64,000 nucleotides of DNA from Bacteroidales bacterium (GTDB taxonomy: Bacteria; Bacteroidota; Bacteroidia; Bacteroidales; UBA3824): the NCBI GenBank assembly GCA_017417315.1, contig JAFPZK010000007.1, positions 1 through 64,000 on the forward strand, given 5' to 3'. A program made the position numbers and the translations under genes. The notes beneath the pieces are model-generated. The model did not search any database. It was not told the origin of the DNA and saw only the letters and a list, made by a program, of their open reading frames with translations. The number at the start of each line of letters is the position of its first letter. Positions within the stretch are counted from its first letter, which is position 1. Below, one piece after another: positions 44,860-54,029 of the stretch.

Positions 44860-46185
44860 TCAATTTTTAATTTCTAATACTTTTACCATTGTCGGCTTTT
44901 CGTTGAGGATACCTTCGTTGTTTTTTTGGAAAGTTTTCTGGACGAAAAGATGTATTTTTTTGTGAGTTTTCCAAAGTTCGGTATCAAGACAAGGCTCCCA
45001 AGCCTCGTAAGAATTTTCCGTGAGATTTTCGTAACGGAAAGGTTTAAGTCCTTTTTTCTTGATGGAGGTGTAATAAACCGCAATTTTTGAGTCTTGTTCT
45101 TTGTCGCGAACAAAATAATAGATTTTTTTGCCGTCAGTTATGAGCCTCGGTCTTGAAATCGGAATCGACAATGTACCCATTCCTGCTAATTCAAAATCCG
45201 TTTTTCGGTTTCCGAGGGTTATGTCCTGAAATTCTTTGCCGTCATAATAGATTAAGTGATAATTTGTTATGCTGTCATCGCCGCGATAATACGTGGCAAT
45301 GTAAGGTCTGTCGTATTTGTCGGTTGTCATGGAGGTTTGATTGATGAGGTTTGTGTTTTGCGGAATTTCTTTTACGGGTTTCATTTCTCGGCGCAAAAAA
45401 ACCGGGCGTATGGTATCGCCGTCTACTGTCTGCCAAGTTTTGCCGTAATCCGCTGATTTTGCGTAATATATGCCGTGATTTGTTTTCGGGTCGAAACTTA
45501 CTTCGCGCCAGAGCCACGATACGTGTATGACATCGTCCTCAGAAACCGTTATTTGCCAATAGGCGCGTAGCATTGCGTGGTTTTCAAAAAGATTGGTTAC
45601 AATTCTGTGCCATTTTTGCGTTTTGGTTTCGTAATAGTTTATTGTAGAGGTGTTGCCTACGCTGCGGTATACGAAAAGCAAATCTCCGTTAGTAAAATTA
45701 TAAAATTCGGGATAAGTAACTTCGTGTTCTTTGGCATTGGGGTTGTCTGTTACCATTTTCTTTATTTCCTTCATTTGCAGACTAAACGGTGCGGTGGATT
45801 TTAAGTACCTCAGCGGAGAATTGTGATGGTCGAAAGCCAAATGCAAAAAGCCGTCTCCGTCAACGGCTATGCTTATGACATTGTGGGCATCATACGGTTT
45901 TATCATTTTGAAAGGCGTTTTTACGGTTATGAATTTTTCCTCAGAAATGCCTTTCGGATTAATTTTTCTTTTTCCCAAGATTACGTAGCCTTTATCATCA
46001 TAAAACGCAATAAACTGCGTGTCGCGGAAAGTCGTCAGTGCGTTTTGACGGAAAATTGCCGTGTTGACCGAGGTTTTAGCGTACCCCGAGTCAACCTCAG
46101 TGATAAAAGTTTTTATTTGTGCCTTTAAATTCAGGCTCATAAAAACAAAAGACAACATAAATACCGAAAAAGAAAACTTTGTCAT
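44860..46185 (-). CDS. BNR_4-type repeat protein, secreted
   Basis: A 441-residue protein with a signal peptide ending LNLKAQ. The sequence DAHNVISIAVDGDGFLHLAF followed by DHHNSPL matches the BNR_4 family, a propeller found in putative polysaccharide-degrading enzymes. One clean Asp-box (SADYGKTW, about 245-252) is present. Substrate and catalytic residues are not clear to me; activity on an acidic polysaccharide is possible. It follows the TPR-SpoIIE gene at 46206 with a 20-base gap and precedes the zinc-ribbon gene, so a joint transcript is likely. Confidence 0.75.
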   Translation of the reverse strand: MTKFSFSVFMLSFVFMSLNLKAQIKTFITEVDSGYAKTSVNTAIFRQNALTTFRDTQFIAFYDDKGYVILGKRKINPKGISEEKFITVKTPFKMIKPYDAHNVISIAVDGDGFLHLAFDHHNSPLRYLKSTAPFSLQMKEIKKMVTDNPNAKEHEVTYPEFYNFTNGDLLFVYRSVGNTSTINYYETKTQKWHRIVTNLFENHAMLRAYWQITVSEDDVIHVSWLWREVSFDPKTNHGIYYAKSADYGKTWQTVDGDTIRPVFLRREMKPVKEIPQNTNLINQTSMTTDKYDRPYIATYYRGDDSITNYHLIYYDGKEFQDITLGNRKTDFELAGMGTLSIPISRPRLITDGKKIYYFVRDKEQDSKIAVYYTSIKKKGLKPFRYENLTENSYEAWEPCLDTELWKTHKKIHLFVQKTFQKNNEGILNEKPTMVKVLEIKN

Positions 46186-46205
46186 ATTTATTTATCAAAG
46201 CGTTT

Positions 46206-48320
46206 TCAAAATCTTAATCCTAATAATATTTGGTCGTCTAACTGAGGTGCGGGGCTTTGCGGATTAGAAGCGGCTCTCCAACCGTCTATTGACTGTTCGA
46301 GAACTTCTTTTTGAGCATTAAAGGGCAGTGAAGAAATTTTTATCAAAAGTTCTTTCAACTGTTTAGTGCCGAATTTGCTGACACCCGTTTCGCCACCGAA
46401 CTGATCGGAAATACCGTCAGAGGACATATAAACCGTGTCGCCTTCCTCTATTTGTATGATGTGATTGGTGAAAAGTCCCGTTTTCCTGATATGAAATCCT
46501 ACCGGCATACGGTCGGCTTTATATTCGGTGAGTTCACCGTTTTTGATGTACCAGAGCGGACGGTTTGCGCCTGCGTATTGAAGTTCGTTTTTGCTGCGGT
46601 TTATAATGCAGAGAGCCATGTCCATACCGTCCTGAGTTTCTCTTTGAGGTCCGCTCTGACGAAGAGCCGCAATGATTTTGTCCCTTAATTCGTTAAGGAT
46701 TCCGGCTGCGGTTATGGTTTCGCTTTCGATGTTTTTCTGAGCGGCAATGTCGTTTAGGGTTGAAACTCCGAGCATACTCATAAACGCACCCGGAACTCCG
46801 TGCCCCGTACAATCGGCTGCCGTAACGAGTTTATATTCACCGGTTTGAGTTGCCCAATAGAAGTCGCCCGAAACAATGTTGAGCGGACGCCAAAATATCA
46901 TACATTCGCCGAAAATCTTGTTCATCATTTCTTCTGAGGGTACGGCGGCAGTCTGTATTCGTTGTGCATAACGTATACTTGCCGTTATGCGCGAGTTTGC
47001 CTCCGATAACTGACTTCTTTGAGATTCAATTTCGTCTCTTTGAGCCATAATCTCGTCTCTTTGAGACATGATTTTTTGATTTTGCTGTTTTAATTCGTTG
47101 TTTTTCTGAGAAATTTCGGCTTTTTGTTTTGCCAAAAGTTCGTTGTTTTTGCGCTTTTTATGAAGACCTTTCCATATAATAAAAGCCAACAAACCCGCTA
47201 AAATGATACAAACGGCAAAAAAGCAGGTTATCATTCTCTGACGTTTTGTCGCCTCTTCCTGAATCATTTTTTGTTCTTGCTCAGCCTCTTCTCTCTGACG
47301 GATTAATTCGCCGTATTCAGCCTCGGCTGAGGCTTTGGTAGATTTTACGGCAAATTCTCTGTTATAGGTAGACTCTTCTACGTCGCGGAATTTTTCAGAA
47401 TAGTCAACAGCCTCTTTGTAGTTGCCGGTGGCTTTCAAAACCCAAATCATAGAGCGGTAAAGAAAAGCTCGGTAACGGTTGTATTTTACGGGGTCTTGGT
47501 CAAAAAGTTTTTCCATTTCCAAGAGTTTTTCTTTTGCCTCTTTCGAATTACCTTCTATGCTTTTGAAGTTGGCGTTGCAAATGCTAAGAATTATCGTATT
47601 TTTGCCGCCGCTTAGTTTTTCAACCTCAGCGTAATAAAATTTTGCCGAATCCAACAGTTTCTGACGTTCTCTGCCCTGACTTAATGCTGCATAATTGGTG
47701 TAGATTAACATCAATTGTTCCATACAATCTGCAATGCAGCGGTTTGTTGTGTCGGTTTTAAGGGCGAGATTGTGAGCCGTTTTTATTTTGTCAAGACCGG
47801 AAACAAGCAGTTCGAGAGAGTCCAAGTCCAAAAACTGGTTGTAATCCGATTTTCCCGTCTGAAAAAAGTCAAGACTTAGTGCGTATTTGTCTTTTGCGGC
47901 GGAGTCAAGTCTGAAAGCATACGAATAATACGAGTCTGCCGTTTCATAAAGGTGGAAACTTACGCACTGACGTCCCATGTTTCGGTATACATCGGTGATT
48001 TTTACCGTGTCGTTTAATTCAAAAAAGACGTGCAAAGCCTTGTTGTAATATTCCGAGGCGAGGTTATAATCGTTGATTCTCGTTAGATTGTTGGCGTAAC
48101 TGTTGTAACAATCGCCGAGCAGACGTTTGTTAGAAACCGTATCACAGGTTCTGATTGCCGCCTTAAACTCTTCGTTTGCAAGAGAATATTCGTACATTTC
48201 GCTGTGAGCCTTAGCCTTCTTAAAATGTGCTTCGGCTTCACTGTTTTGGCTGTAAGCGGTGTTGAAACCGGCAAATAACATCACCAAAACCAATAGTGCC
48301 GTATTGTGTTTTATGTCCAT
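46206..48320 (-). CDS. TPR-SpoIIE serine phosphatase (704 aa)
   Basis: A signal peptide (ending TAYSQ) and TPR repeats (about 25-320) are followed by a membrane helix (about 368-388). A Gln/Glu-rich coiled coil (about 395-440) leads to the SpoIIE domain. The catalytic motifs are intact: GDFYW near 486, DCTGHGVPGAFMSMLG, DGMDMALC, SSDGISDQFGG and DDQILLGL. It is the best conserved of the three TPR-SpoIIE genes here. BNR, zinc-ribbon and TlpA-like genes follow on the same strand and may share its transcript. The stimulus and phosphoprotein target are unknown. Confidence 0.88.
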   Translation of the reverse strand: MDIKHNTALLVLVMLFAGFNTAYSQNSEAEAHFKKAKAHSEMYEYSLANEEFKAAIRTCDTVSNKRLLGDCYNSYANNLTRINDYNLASEYYNKALHVFFELNDTVKITDVYRNMGRQCVSFHLYETADSYYSYAFRLDSAAKDKYALSLDFFQTGKSDYNQFLDLDSLELLVSGLDKIKTAHNLALKTDTTNRCIADCMEQLMLIYTNYAALSQGRERQKLLDSAKFYYAEVEKLSGGKNTIILSICNANFKSIEGNSKEAKEKLLEMEKLFDQDPVKYNRYRAFLYRSMIWVLKATGNYKEAVDYSEKFRDVEESTYNREFAVKSTKASAEAEYGELIRQREEAEQEQKMIQEEATKRQRMITCFFAVCIILAGLLAFIIWKGLHKKRKNNELLAKQKAEISQKNNELKQQNQKIMSQRDEIMAQRDEIESQRSQLSEANSRITASIRYAQRIQTAAVPSEEMMNKIFGECMIFWRPLNIVSGDFYWATQTGEYKLVTAADCTGHGVPGAFMSMLGVSTLNDIAAQKNIESETITAAGILNELRDKIIAALRQSGPQRETQDGMDMALCIINRSKNELQYAGANRPLWYIKNGELTEYKADRMPVGFHIRKTGLFTNHIIQIEEGDTVYMSSDGISDQFGGETGVSKFGTKQLKELLIKISSLPFNAQKEVLEQSIDGWRAASNPQSPAPQLDDQILLGLRF

Positions 48321-48411
48321 TTTTCTTAACCTAAAAATTCCGCCGTAAAGTTTGTAATTTTTTTTCTGAAAAACAATTTTTTTACGCTTTTTATTTCTGA
48401 TTTTTTTAGTG

Positions 48412-48419
48412 TATTTTTG
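48412..48419 (+). promoter_or_regulatory. Candidate -7 box of the anchored YwqK-repeat gene
   Basis: TATTTTTG fits TAnnTTTG and lies 29 bases before the start at 48449. The -33 region is only a T-run. Confidence 0.4.
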
Positions 48420-48448
48420 TGCGTTGTTTTTTTTAAAAGAATTGCTTT

Positions 48449-50665
48449 ATGAAATTTTTTAAAATTTTTCTTTTCGTAATCCTTTTGATGGTGCTTTCCA
48501 TCGGAGGTTACGTGGCTTATCACAAGTATTTTAAGAGCGGGTATTCGGTTAACGCTTTTGCTGCCGTACCCGATGACGCTTTTTTTGTGGCTCAGACAAG
48601 CGACCTTTCTAAGGCGTGGAACAATCTCAGCAAGAGCCGTTTTTGGGAATATCTCAAAACCACGGAGTATTTTGCGGAATTAAACGAAGACATCGAGACC
48701 GTTGACGGCTTTTTGAAAGATAATGCCGTTACGAAAAAATTTCTCGCAAACCGTGAACTTTTAGCCTGCGGAATGAAAACTCCCAACGACACGTGGGATA
48801 TGGCATATATCATTGATTTGCAGGAGTTTTCAAAGTATTATGACGAAATTTCTAAATCTTTTAAATTGCTTCAAGATTATACTTTGAGCAAAACTTTTTG
48901 TCAGATTTCCGAGGATAAAAAATACGAAATCGTAACCCTTACCGAAAAGGCTGACAAAACTTTTCAAATTCATCTTACCTTGGCTGACAACATCTTGATT
49001 ATCAGCCTTGACAAACCTGTCGTGGAAAAAGTTTTGAGAAGTTTTAACACCGGTTATTGGGCTGAAAACCAAAATTTTGAGTTTGTTACAAGCGAACTTT
49101 CGGGCGGCAACGACGTGAAACTTTTTGTCAACTTTAAACAGTTGGACAAAATTTATTCGCTCTATTCTGCCGAAAAATCCGAAGGCTTGGATATGCTATG
49201 TCAGTCTTTGGTATATTCGGTTATGAATCTCGAACTTTTTGACGACCAAATAGAACTTTCGGGACGGACATCTTTGGATTCGGTTTATTCGTATTTGAGG
49301 GCGTTTTCGTCGGTAAGTCCCGGAAAGACAAGAGCATACGAAATTGTGTCTAATCAGACCGCACTTTATTTAAGCCTTAATTTCAGCGATTTTAAGACGT
49401 TTTACGACGCGCTGATTGCGGAATATACGCGGGGCAACGAAAAAGAATATCAGGATATGCAAAAAAATATTGCTCTTGCCGAAAAGTTGTTGGGAATCAG
49501 CATAAAAGACGATTTTCTCTCGTGGATAGGGCAGGAGATAACGATTGCAAAACTCCGTCCTCTGAGCGAAAAATCAAGGGACATTGATGCTGCCGTTTTA
49601 ATTCAAGCCGACAATATTTCGTCAGCAAAAGCGCATTTAGGAAACATTATCGAACATTTAAATAAGCGTACACCGCTGAAATTCAAAACGGAAAAATACC
49701 GCAATTTCGAGATTCAATATCTCGGCTTGAAAGGCTTTTTCAATATGTTTTTCGGAAAATTGTTTTCTAAAATCGAAAAGCCGTATTTCACTTATATTGA
49801 GGATTTTGTAGTCTTTGCCAATTCAAATGAAGTCTTAAAGCAGATTATTGACGATTACATTCAGGGCAGGGTGATGATAAAGTCTCAGAAGTTTGAAAAT
49901 TTCAGAGATTGTTTTGACAAAAAATCCAACGTTACGGCTTATATTCAAACGCCGAGGCTTTACGAAACCTTTTTGAAATATTCTACGCCCCAAGAAAAAG
50001 CCGATATTGAAAAAAACAAAGAGTTGATTAACAATTTTGCGCGTCTTGGGTTTCAACTTGTTAACGGCAACGGTTTGTTTAAGACCAAGTTTGCCGTTCA
50101 GTACGATACGGCGGCTTTGGCAGAAGACGCGGCACTTTTGGCAGAAGGTTTGGCTGAAAGTTCGTTAAGCGTAGAAGATATTGATTCTCTGAATTTTAAA
50201 GTGGTTCTTGATGACGAAAACCTCGAAGACGGACCCTACAAAGTGATGTTTGACAGCATTATGAAACCGCATTTTGAAGGCAATATTCTTAGCAAAAAAG
50301 CCAACGGCATTTGGCGTACTTATTATGAAAGCGGCAATTTGTTTGTCTCCGCTAATTATCAGTACGGAATGTTGAACGGCACGGCGTATTTTTATAAGGA
50401 TTCGCCCGCTCAAAAACTTATCGCCGAGGCTAACTATAACGCCGACGAGTTAGACGGACTTTACATCGAATATTACAACAACGGCAACATTAAGGCGAAA
50501 ATCAATTACGAAGACAATCAGCGCAACGGCGATTGTACGTATTATTATGAAAACGGAAAAATGCGTTATCAGTGCAAATACAAAAAAGGTAAACGCACCG
50601 GCAAAGCAACCGTTTATAACGACAAGGGCAAAAAAATCGGCAGACTTGATGCCGATAATTATTAG
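48449..50665 (+). CDS. Anchored protein with C-terminal YwqK/MORN_2 repeats (738 aa)
   Basis: An N-terminal membrane helix (about 4-24) is followed by a large domain that starts AVPDDAFFVAQTSDLSKAW. It recalls DUF3352-like proteins, a weak match made from memory. From about 615 to 735 come MORN_2/YwqK repeats (GIWRTYYESGNLF, GTAYFYKDSPAQ, GLYIEYYNNGNIK, GDCTYYYENGKMR). Such repeats form beta-hairpin ladders and are annotated in some databases as toxin-antitoxin YwqK, but no toxin is adjacent. The stop codon overlaps that of ispH (convergent). Function unknown. Confidence 0.65.
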   Translation: MKFFKIFLFVILLMVLSIGGYVAYHKYFKSGYSVNAFAAVPDDAFFVAQTSDLSKAWNNLSKSRFWEYLKTTEYFAELNEDIETVDGFLKDNAVTKKFLANRELLACGMKTPNDTWDMAYIIDLQEFSKYYDEISKSFKLLQDYTLSKTFCQISEDKKYEIVTLTEKADKTFQIHLTLADNILIISLDKPVVEKVLRSFNTGYWAENQNFEFVTSELSGGNDVKLFVNFKQLDKIYSLYSAEKSEGLDMLCQSLVYSVMNLELFDDQIELSGRTSLDSVYSYLRAFSSVSPGKTRAYEIVSNQTALYLSLNFSDFKTFYDALIAEYTRGNEKEYQDMQKNIALAEKLLGISIKDDFLSWIGQEITIAKLRPLSEKSRDIDAAVLIQADNISSAKAHLGNIIEHLNKRTPLKFKTEKYRNFEIQYLGLKGFFNMFFGKLFSKIEKPYFTYIEDFVVFANSNEVLKQIIDDYIQGRVMIKSQKFENFRDCFDKKSNVTAYIQTPRLYETFLKYSTPQEKADIEKNKELINNFARLGFQLVNGNGLFKTKFAVQYDTAALAEDAALLAEGLAESSLSVEDIDSLNFKVVLDDENLEDGPYKVMFDSIMKPHFEGNILSKKANGIWRTYYESGNLFVSANYQYGMLNGTAYFYKDSPAQKLIAEANYNADELDGLYIEYYNNGNIKAKINYEDNQRNGDCTYYYENGKMRYQCKYKKGKRTGKATVYNDKGKKIGRLDADNY

Positions 50666-51522
50666 AGTTTTGCGGCTTTTTCCGCAATGAGCCTGAGCAA
50701 CCATTTAGGCGTTGAAGTCGCTCCCGTTATTCCGAGCCTTTCAACGCCTTTTATCATTTCTGTTGACAAATCTTTTTCGCTCGAAATGTAATAAGACCTC
50801 TCATTAGAGGCTTTACATGTTGAAAATAAGTATTTTCCGTTAGAAGAATTGCTGCCTGAAACAAACAAAATTGCGTCGAATTTTTTAGCGTATTCCACTA
50901 ATTTTTCTTCACGAGCCGAAACCGAGCGGCATACGGTATTGTATTTTTTGAATTGTTTTTCCGGCGAAACGGTTTTTAGGCGTTTTTCTATTTTTTCGGC
51001 GATTTTTTCGTAATCGTGAACATTCATCGTGGTTTGAGAATACAAAAAAATGCTTTTTGAAAAGTCGATTTTCTCTATTTCTTCTTCTTTGGAGATGACA
51101 ACCGCTTTGCCGTCAACCTGACCGACTAAACCGACAACTTCGGCATGGTCTTTTTTACCGAAGATAACTGTTTGAAAATCAGGGTTTTCTACCGAATTTT
51201 GATAAATGATTTTATGAAGCCGTAACACTATCGGGCAAGTTGCGTCGATTAACGAAATGTTGTTTTTTTTAGCCAAAGCGTAAGTTTCGGGCGGTTCACC
51301 GTGTGCGCGGATAAGAACGGTACAATTAGAAAAATTTTCAAACTCTTTGTACGTAACGGTTTTCATGCCGAGTTTTTCGAGCCTTGACATTTCTTCCTGA
51401 TTATGAACCATTTCGCCCAAACAAAAAAGCGAGCCGGAGACTGAAATTTCAGTCTCTGCCTTGTTTATGGCATTTGTTACGCCGAAACAAAAACCGGCAT
51501 TTTCGTCAATTTCTACAATCAT
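50662..51522 (-). CDS. ispH: 4-hydroxy-3-methylbut-2-enyl diphosphate reductase
   Basis: A 286-residue IspH, the last step of the MEP isoprenoid pathway, giving IPP and DMAPP. The three cluster cysteines are C12 (GFCFGV), C96 (DATCPIV) and C198 (NTVCRS). The substrate-binding HGEPPE and a late GITGATSTPKWLL are present. The gene directly abuts cmk upstream (no gap), the usual Bacteroidota pairing. Its product feeds uppS (6100). Confidence 0.95.
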   Translation of the reverse strand: MIVEIDENAGFCFGVTNAINKAETEISVSGSLFCLGEMVHNQEEMSRLEKLGMKTVTYKEFENFSNCTVLIRAHGEPPETYALAKKNNISLIDATCPIVLRLHKIIYQNSVENPDFQTVIFGKKDHAEVVGLVGQVDGKAVVISKEEEIEKIDFSKSIFLYSQTTMNVHDYEKIAEKIEKRLKTVSPEKQFKKYNTVCRSVSAREEKLVEYAKKFDAILFVSGSNSSNGKYLFSTCKASNERSYYISSEKDLSTEMIKGVERLGITGATSTPKWLLRLIAEKAAKL

Positions 51523-52209
51523 TTATCCTAAAACTTTGTCGATGATGTTTTTAGCAAATTCAAATTGTTCTTCTCTTGTCATAAAAGAGTTGTCGAGCAG
51601 GATTGCGTCGTCCGCTTTTTTTAGCGGCGAAATTTCCCTTTCGGAATCCAATTTGTCGCGGGTGATGACTGACTGTTTAATCTGCTCAAAATCAACCTTT
51701 TCGCCTTTTTCTAAAAGTTCTTTGTAACGGCGTTCAGCCCTTACTTCGGCTTTTGCAGTTACAAAAAATTTTACTTCCGCATTCGGAAAAACCACCGTTC
51801 CGATGTCCCTGCCGTCCATTACGACGGACGAATTTTCAGAAATTTTGCGCTGAAAATCCACAAGTTTTTCCCTTACAAAAGCGATTGCCGAAATTTTTGA
51901 AACCCGTTTTGAAACTTCTAACTGACGGATTTCTTTTTCTACGTCTTCGCCGTTAAGCAATGTATGGTTTTGATTATCAACCCTTTTGAAAGCAATTTCG
52001 ATAGTTTTCATGCTTTCACGTAATTTGGCTTCGTCGATTTTGTCGTCAGAAGAGATAATGCCGTTTTTCAGCGCGTAAAACGTTACTGCTCTGTACATTG
52101 CGCCGGTGTCAATAAACAAAAAACCGTAATGCGCGGCAAGTTGTTTTGCCAAAGTGCTTTTTCCGCATGACGAATGTCCGTCAAGTGCAATTTTGATATT
52201 TTTTTTCAT
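51523..52209 (-). CDS. cmk: Cytidylate kinase
   Basis: A 228-residue P-loop kinase that phosphorylates CMP and dCMP. GHSSCGKST (11-19) is the nucleotide loop, DTGAMYRAVTFYALKNG the CMP-binding section, MDGRDIGTVVFPNAEVK the conserved central motif, and RAERRYKELLEKG the lid. It ends next to the ispH start, and the MORN-repeat gene stops 6 bases before its start, so all three may be co-transcribed. Confidence 0.95.
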   Translation of the reverse strand: MKKNIKIALDGHSSCGKSTLAKQLAAHYGFLFIDTGAMYRAVTFYALKNGIISSDDKIDEAKLRESMKTIEIAFKRVDNQNHTLLNGEDVEKEIRQLEVSKRVSKISAIAFVREKLVDFQRKISENSSVVMDGRDIGTVVFPNAEVKFFVTAKAEVRAERRYKELLEKGEKVDFEQIKQSVITRDKLDSEREISPLKKADDAILLDNSFMTREEQFEFAKNIIDKVLG

Positions 52210-52215
52210 TTTCTT

Positions 52216-53925
52216 TTAATATTGTTGTCCTTGTCCTTGTTGAAAAATCACTTTTGAAAGTTGACCGCCCGAATAAACAGCCTCGTAAGTTACTTTTCCG
52301 TAACGGTCATATTTGATGAATTTGCCGTCAAGAACGCCGTTTTTGTTGAAACTTTTTTGGCTTTGAAGGTTGCCGTTAGGATAAAATTCCTGCCAAGTGC
52401 CTGTCGGTCTGCCGTTTTTGTAAAATTCTTTTCTGATGATTTTTTGGTCAGCCTGCCGGTAGAGCCACTGTCCGTCTTTTTTGTCATAAAAGTAACTGCC
52501 GTCGATTACCGCAACGCCCGTTTCGTTGAACTGAGTAAACTTGCCGTTAAGAACGCCGTCCGTAAAAGTTTGAATCAGAGTTTTTAAGCCCGTTTCGTCG
52601 TAATAAATTACAATGCCGTTTTTGAGGTCGTTTTTGTAAGTGATTTCATATTTGAGAACACCGTTAGGGAACCATTCTTTCCAAACCGAGTCCATTTGAC
52701 CGGCGTGAAAACTGCCTTGAATTTCGGGTTTACCGTTTTCAAAATAGCGTTTCCAGAAGCCTTCTTCTTTGCCGTTAACAAAATTGCCGGTATAGTATAC
52801 ATTACCGTTTTCAAAGTAGACGGTATATTCACCGTTTTTTTCGCCGTTTTTGTAAATGCCTTTTTTCCAAACTTTTCCGCCTTCGTAATACCAAGTCCAG
52901 AGCCCTGACATTTTGCCGTCAACGTACTCGCCTTCGTTGCCTTTTGTGCCGTCAGCCTGATAATAAATCCAATGTCCTGTTTGAACGCCGTTTTTAAAGT
53001 CGCCTTCATAATCTTTTAGCATAACCGGCTTTTTTTTGTTTGAAGTGTCAAGACGATACCAAATTGCGTGTCCGTTTTTTTCGCCGTTTTGATAATTGAT
53101 TTCTGACAAAAGGTCGCCGTTTTGATTAAAACTACTCCACTTATCCTCGCGCAGAGAATTTTTTACCAGACCTTTGGTTTTTAGTTTGCCGTTTTCGTAC
53201 CAAAGGAGATATTCACCGTTTTCAGCGTGTTCTTCGCTCTTTTTTGCGCCGCTTTCGTAGAAAGTAAAGATTCTGCCCGTCGGTATGCCGTCTTTGTATG
53301 TGATTTTCGAAGCGGTGTTTTTGTTTTCAAAATACGTTATCCAAAGACTGTCTTTTAAGCCGTTTTTGTAATTGCCTTCTTCTCTAACGGTTTTTTCGTC
53401 AGGAAAATAATCTTTGAATTTGCCGAAGCCGTCTTTTACCATTTGAGAACCCGAATTGTCAAATGCCTCAATGACTTTGCAGAGGCCTTTTTCGCAGTTT
53501 TCTCTTAGTTTTAGTCTGCCTACGATGTTAAAGGTTTGCCAAACGGAATCTTTTTTGTTGTCGAAGTATTTGCCTTCTTTGGCAAGAGTTCCGTCTTCGT
53601 AATATTCTTTGTATGAACCGTTTAACTTGTTGTTATAAATATAACCGTCGCTTTGAATTTTTCCGTTTTCCCAATAATAAGTAACCCGTCCGTTGATAAC
53701 GCCCATATAAAATTCGGCTTCGCGGTATACCTTACCGTTTTTATAATAGTAAATCCATTTGCCGTGTTGTTGACCGTCGGTTAAATAGCCTTCGGACATT
53801 TTGATTTCGGTATTGTCGAAATATGTTACAGATTTTTCGGTTTTATATTCGTGATTGACAGCAACTTGCGAAATTCCCGCAAGCGGAAAAGTCAGTGAAC
53901 ATAATATAAAAAGTGTCTTTTTCAT
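52216..53925 (-). CDS. Exported MORN_2/YwqK multi-repeat protein (569 aa)
   Basis: I set the start at 53925, which gives a signal peptide (MKKTLFILCSLTFPL, cleaved near GISQ); upstream in-frame ATGs would hide it and reach into the next gene. The mature protein is almost entirely repeats of about 20-24 residues, such as GKWIYYYKNGKVYREAEF, GLWTWYYEGGKVWKKG and GEYTVYFENGNVYYTGNF, perhaps 20 units. MORN_2 repeats fold into an extended beta ladder. Its role is unknown; a scaffold or surface binding protein is a guess. The C-terminal ten residues are glutamine/glycine-rich (QQGQGQQY). Confidence 0.75.
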   Translation of the reverse strand: MKKTLFILCSLTFPLAGISQVAVNHEYKTEKSVTYFDNTEIKMSEGYLTDGQQHGKWIYYYKNGKVYREAEFYMGVINGRVTYYWENGKIQSDGYIYNNKLNGSYKEYYEDGTLAKEGKYFDNKKDSVWQTFNIVGRLKLRENCEKGLCKVIEAFDNSGSQMVKDGFGKFKDYFPDEKTVREEGNYKNGLKDSLWITYFENKNTASKITYKDGIPTGRIFTFYESGAKKSEEHAENGEYLLWYENGKLKTKGLVKNSLREDKWSSFNQNGDLLSEINYQNGEKNGHAIWYRLDTSNKKKPVMLKDYEGDFKNGVQTGHWIYYQADGTKGNEGEYVDGKMSGLWTWYYEGGKVWKKGIYKNGEKNGEYTVYFENGNVYYTGNFVNGKEEGFWKRYFENGKPEIQGSFHAGQMDSVWKEWFPNGVLKYEITYKNDLKNGIVIYYDETGLKTLIQTFTDGVLNGKFTQFNETGVAVIDGSYFYDKKDGQWLYRQADQKIIRKEFYKNGRPTGTWQEFYPNGNLQSQKSFNKNGVLDGKFIKYDRYGKVTYEAVYSGGQLSKVIFQQGQGQQY

Positions 53926-53943
53926 ATCGTACTTTTTTTCGTG

Positions 53944-53951
53944 CAAAGTTA
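53944..53951 (-). promoter_or_regulatory. Candidate -7 box of the MORN-repeat gene
   Basis: The minus strand reads TAACTTTG, a perfect TAnnTTTG, 18 bases before the chosen start at 53925. This supports that start over the longer frame. Confidence 0.45.
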
Positions 53952-53997
53952 ATAAAATTTTTTTCATAAATTTAAGGTTATAATAAAAAATAGTTAT

Positions 53998-54005
53998 TAC
54001 TTTTG
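53998..54005 (+). promoter_or_regulatory. Candidate -7 box of the arginine decarboxylase-like gene
   Basis: TACTTTTG lies 24 bases before the start at 54030. No good TTTG is at the -33 position. Confidence 0.4.
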
Positions 54006-54029
54006 AGCCGGATTTTTTATGCATAAAAA

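Noticed and set aside
50282-53850. YwqK antitoxin of a toxin-antitoxin pair
   Set aside because: The label comes from the MORN_2 repeat family; there is no toxin gene adjacent and both proteins are large and exported or anchored.
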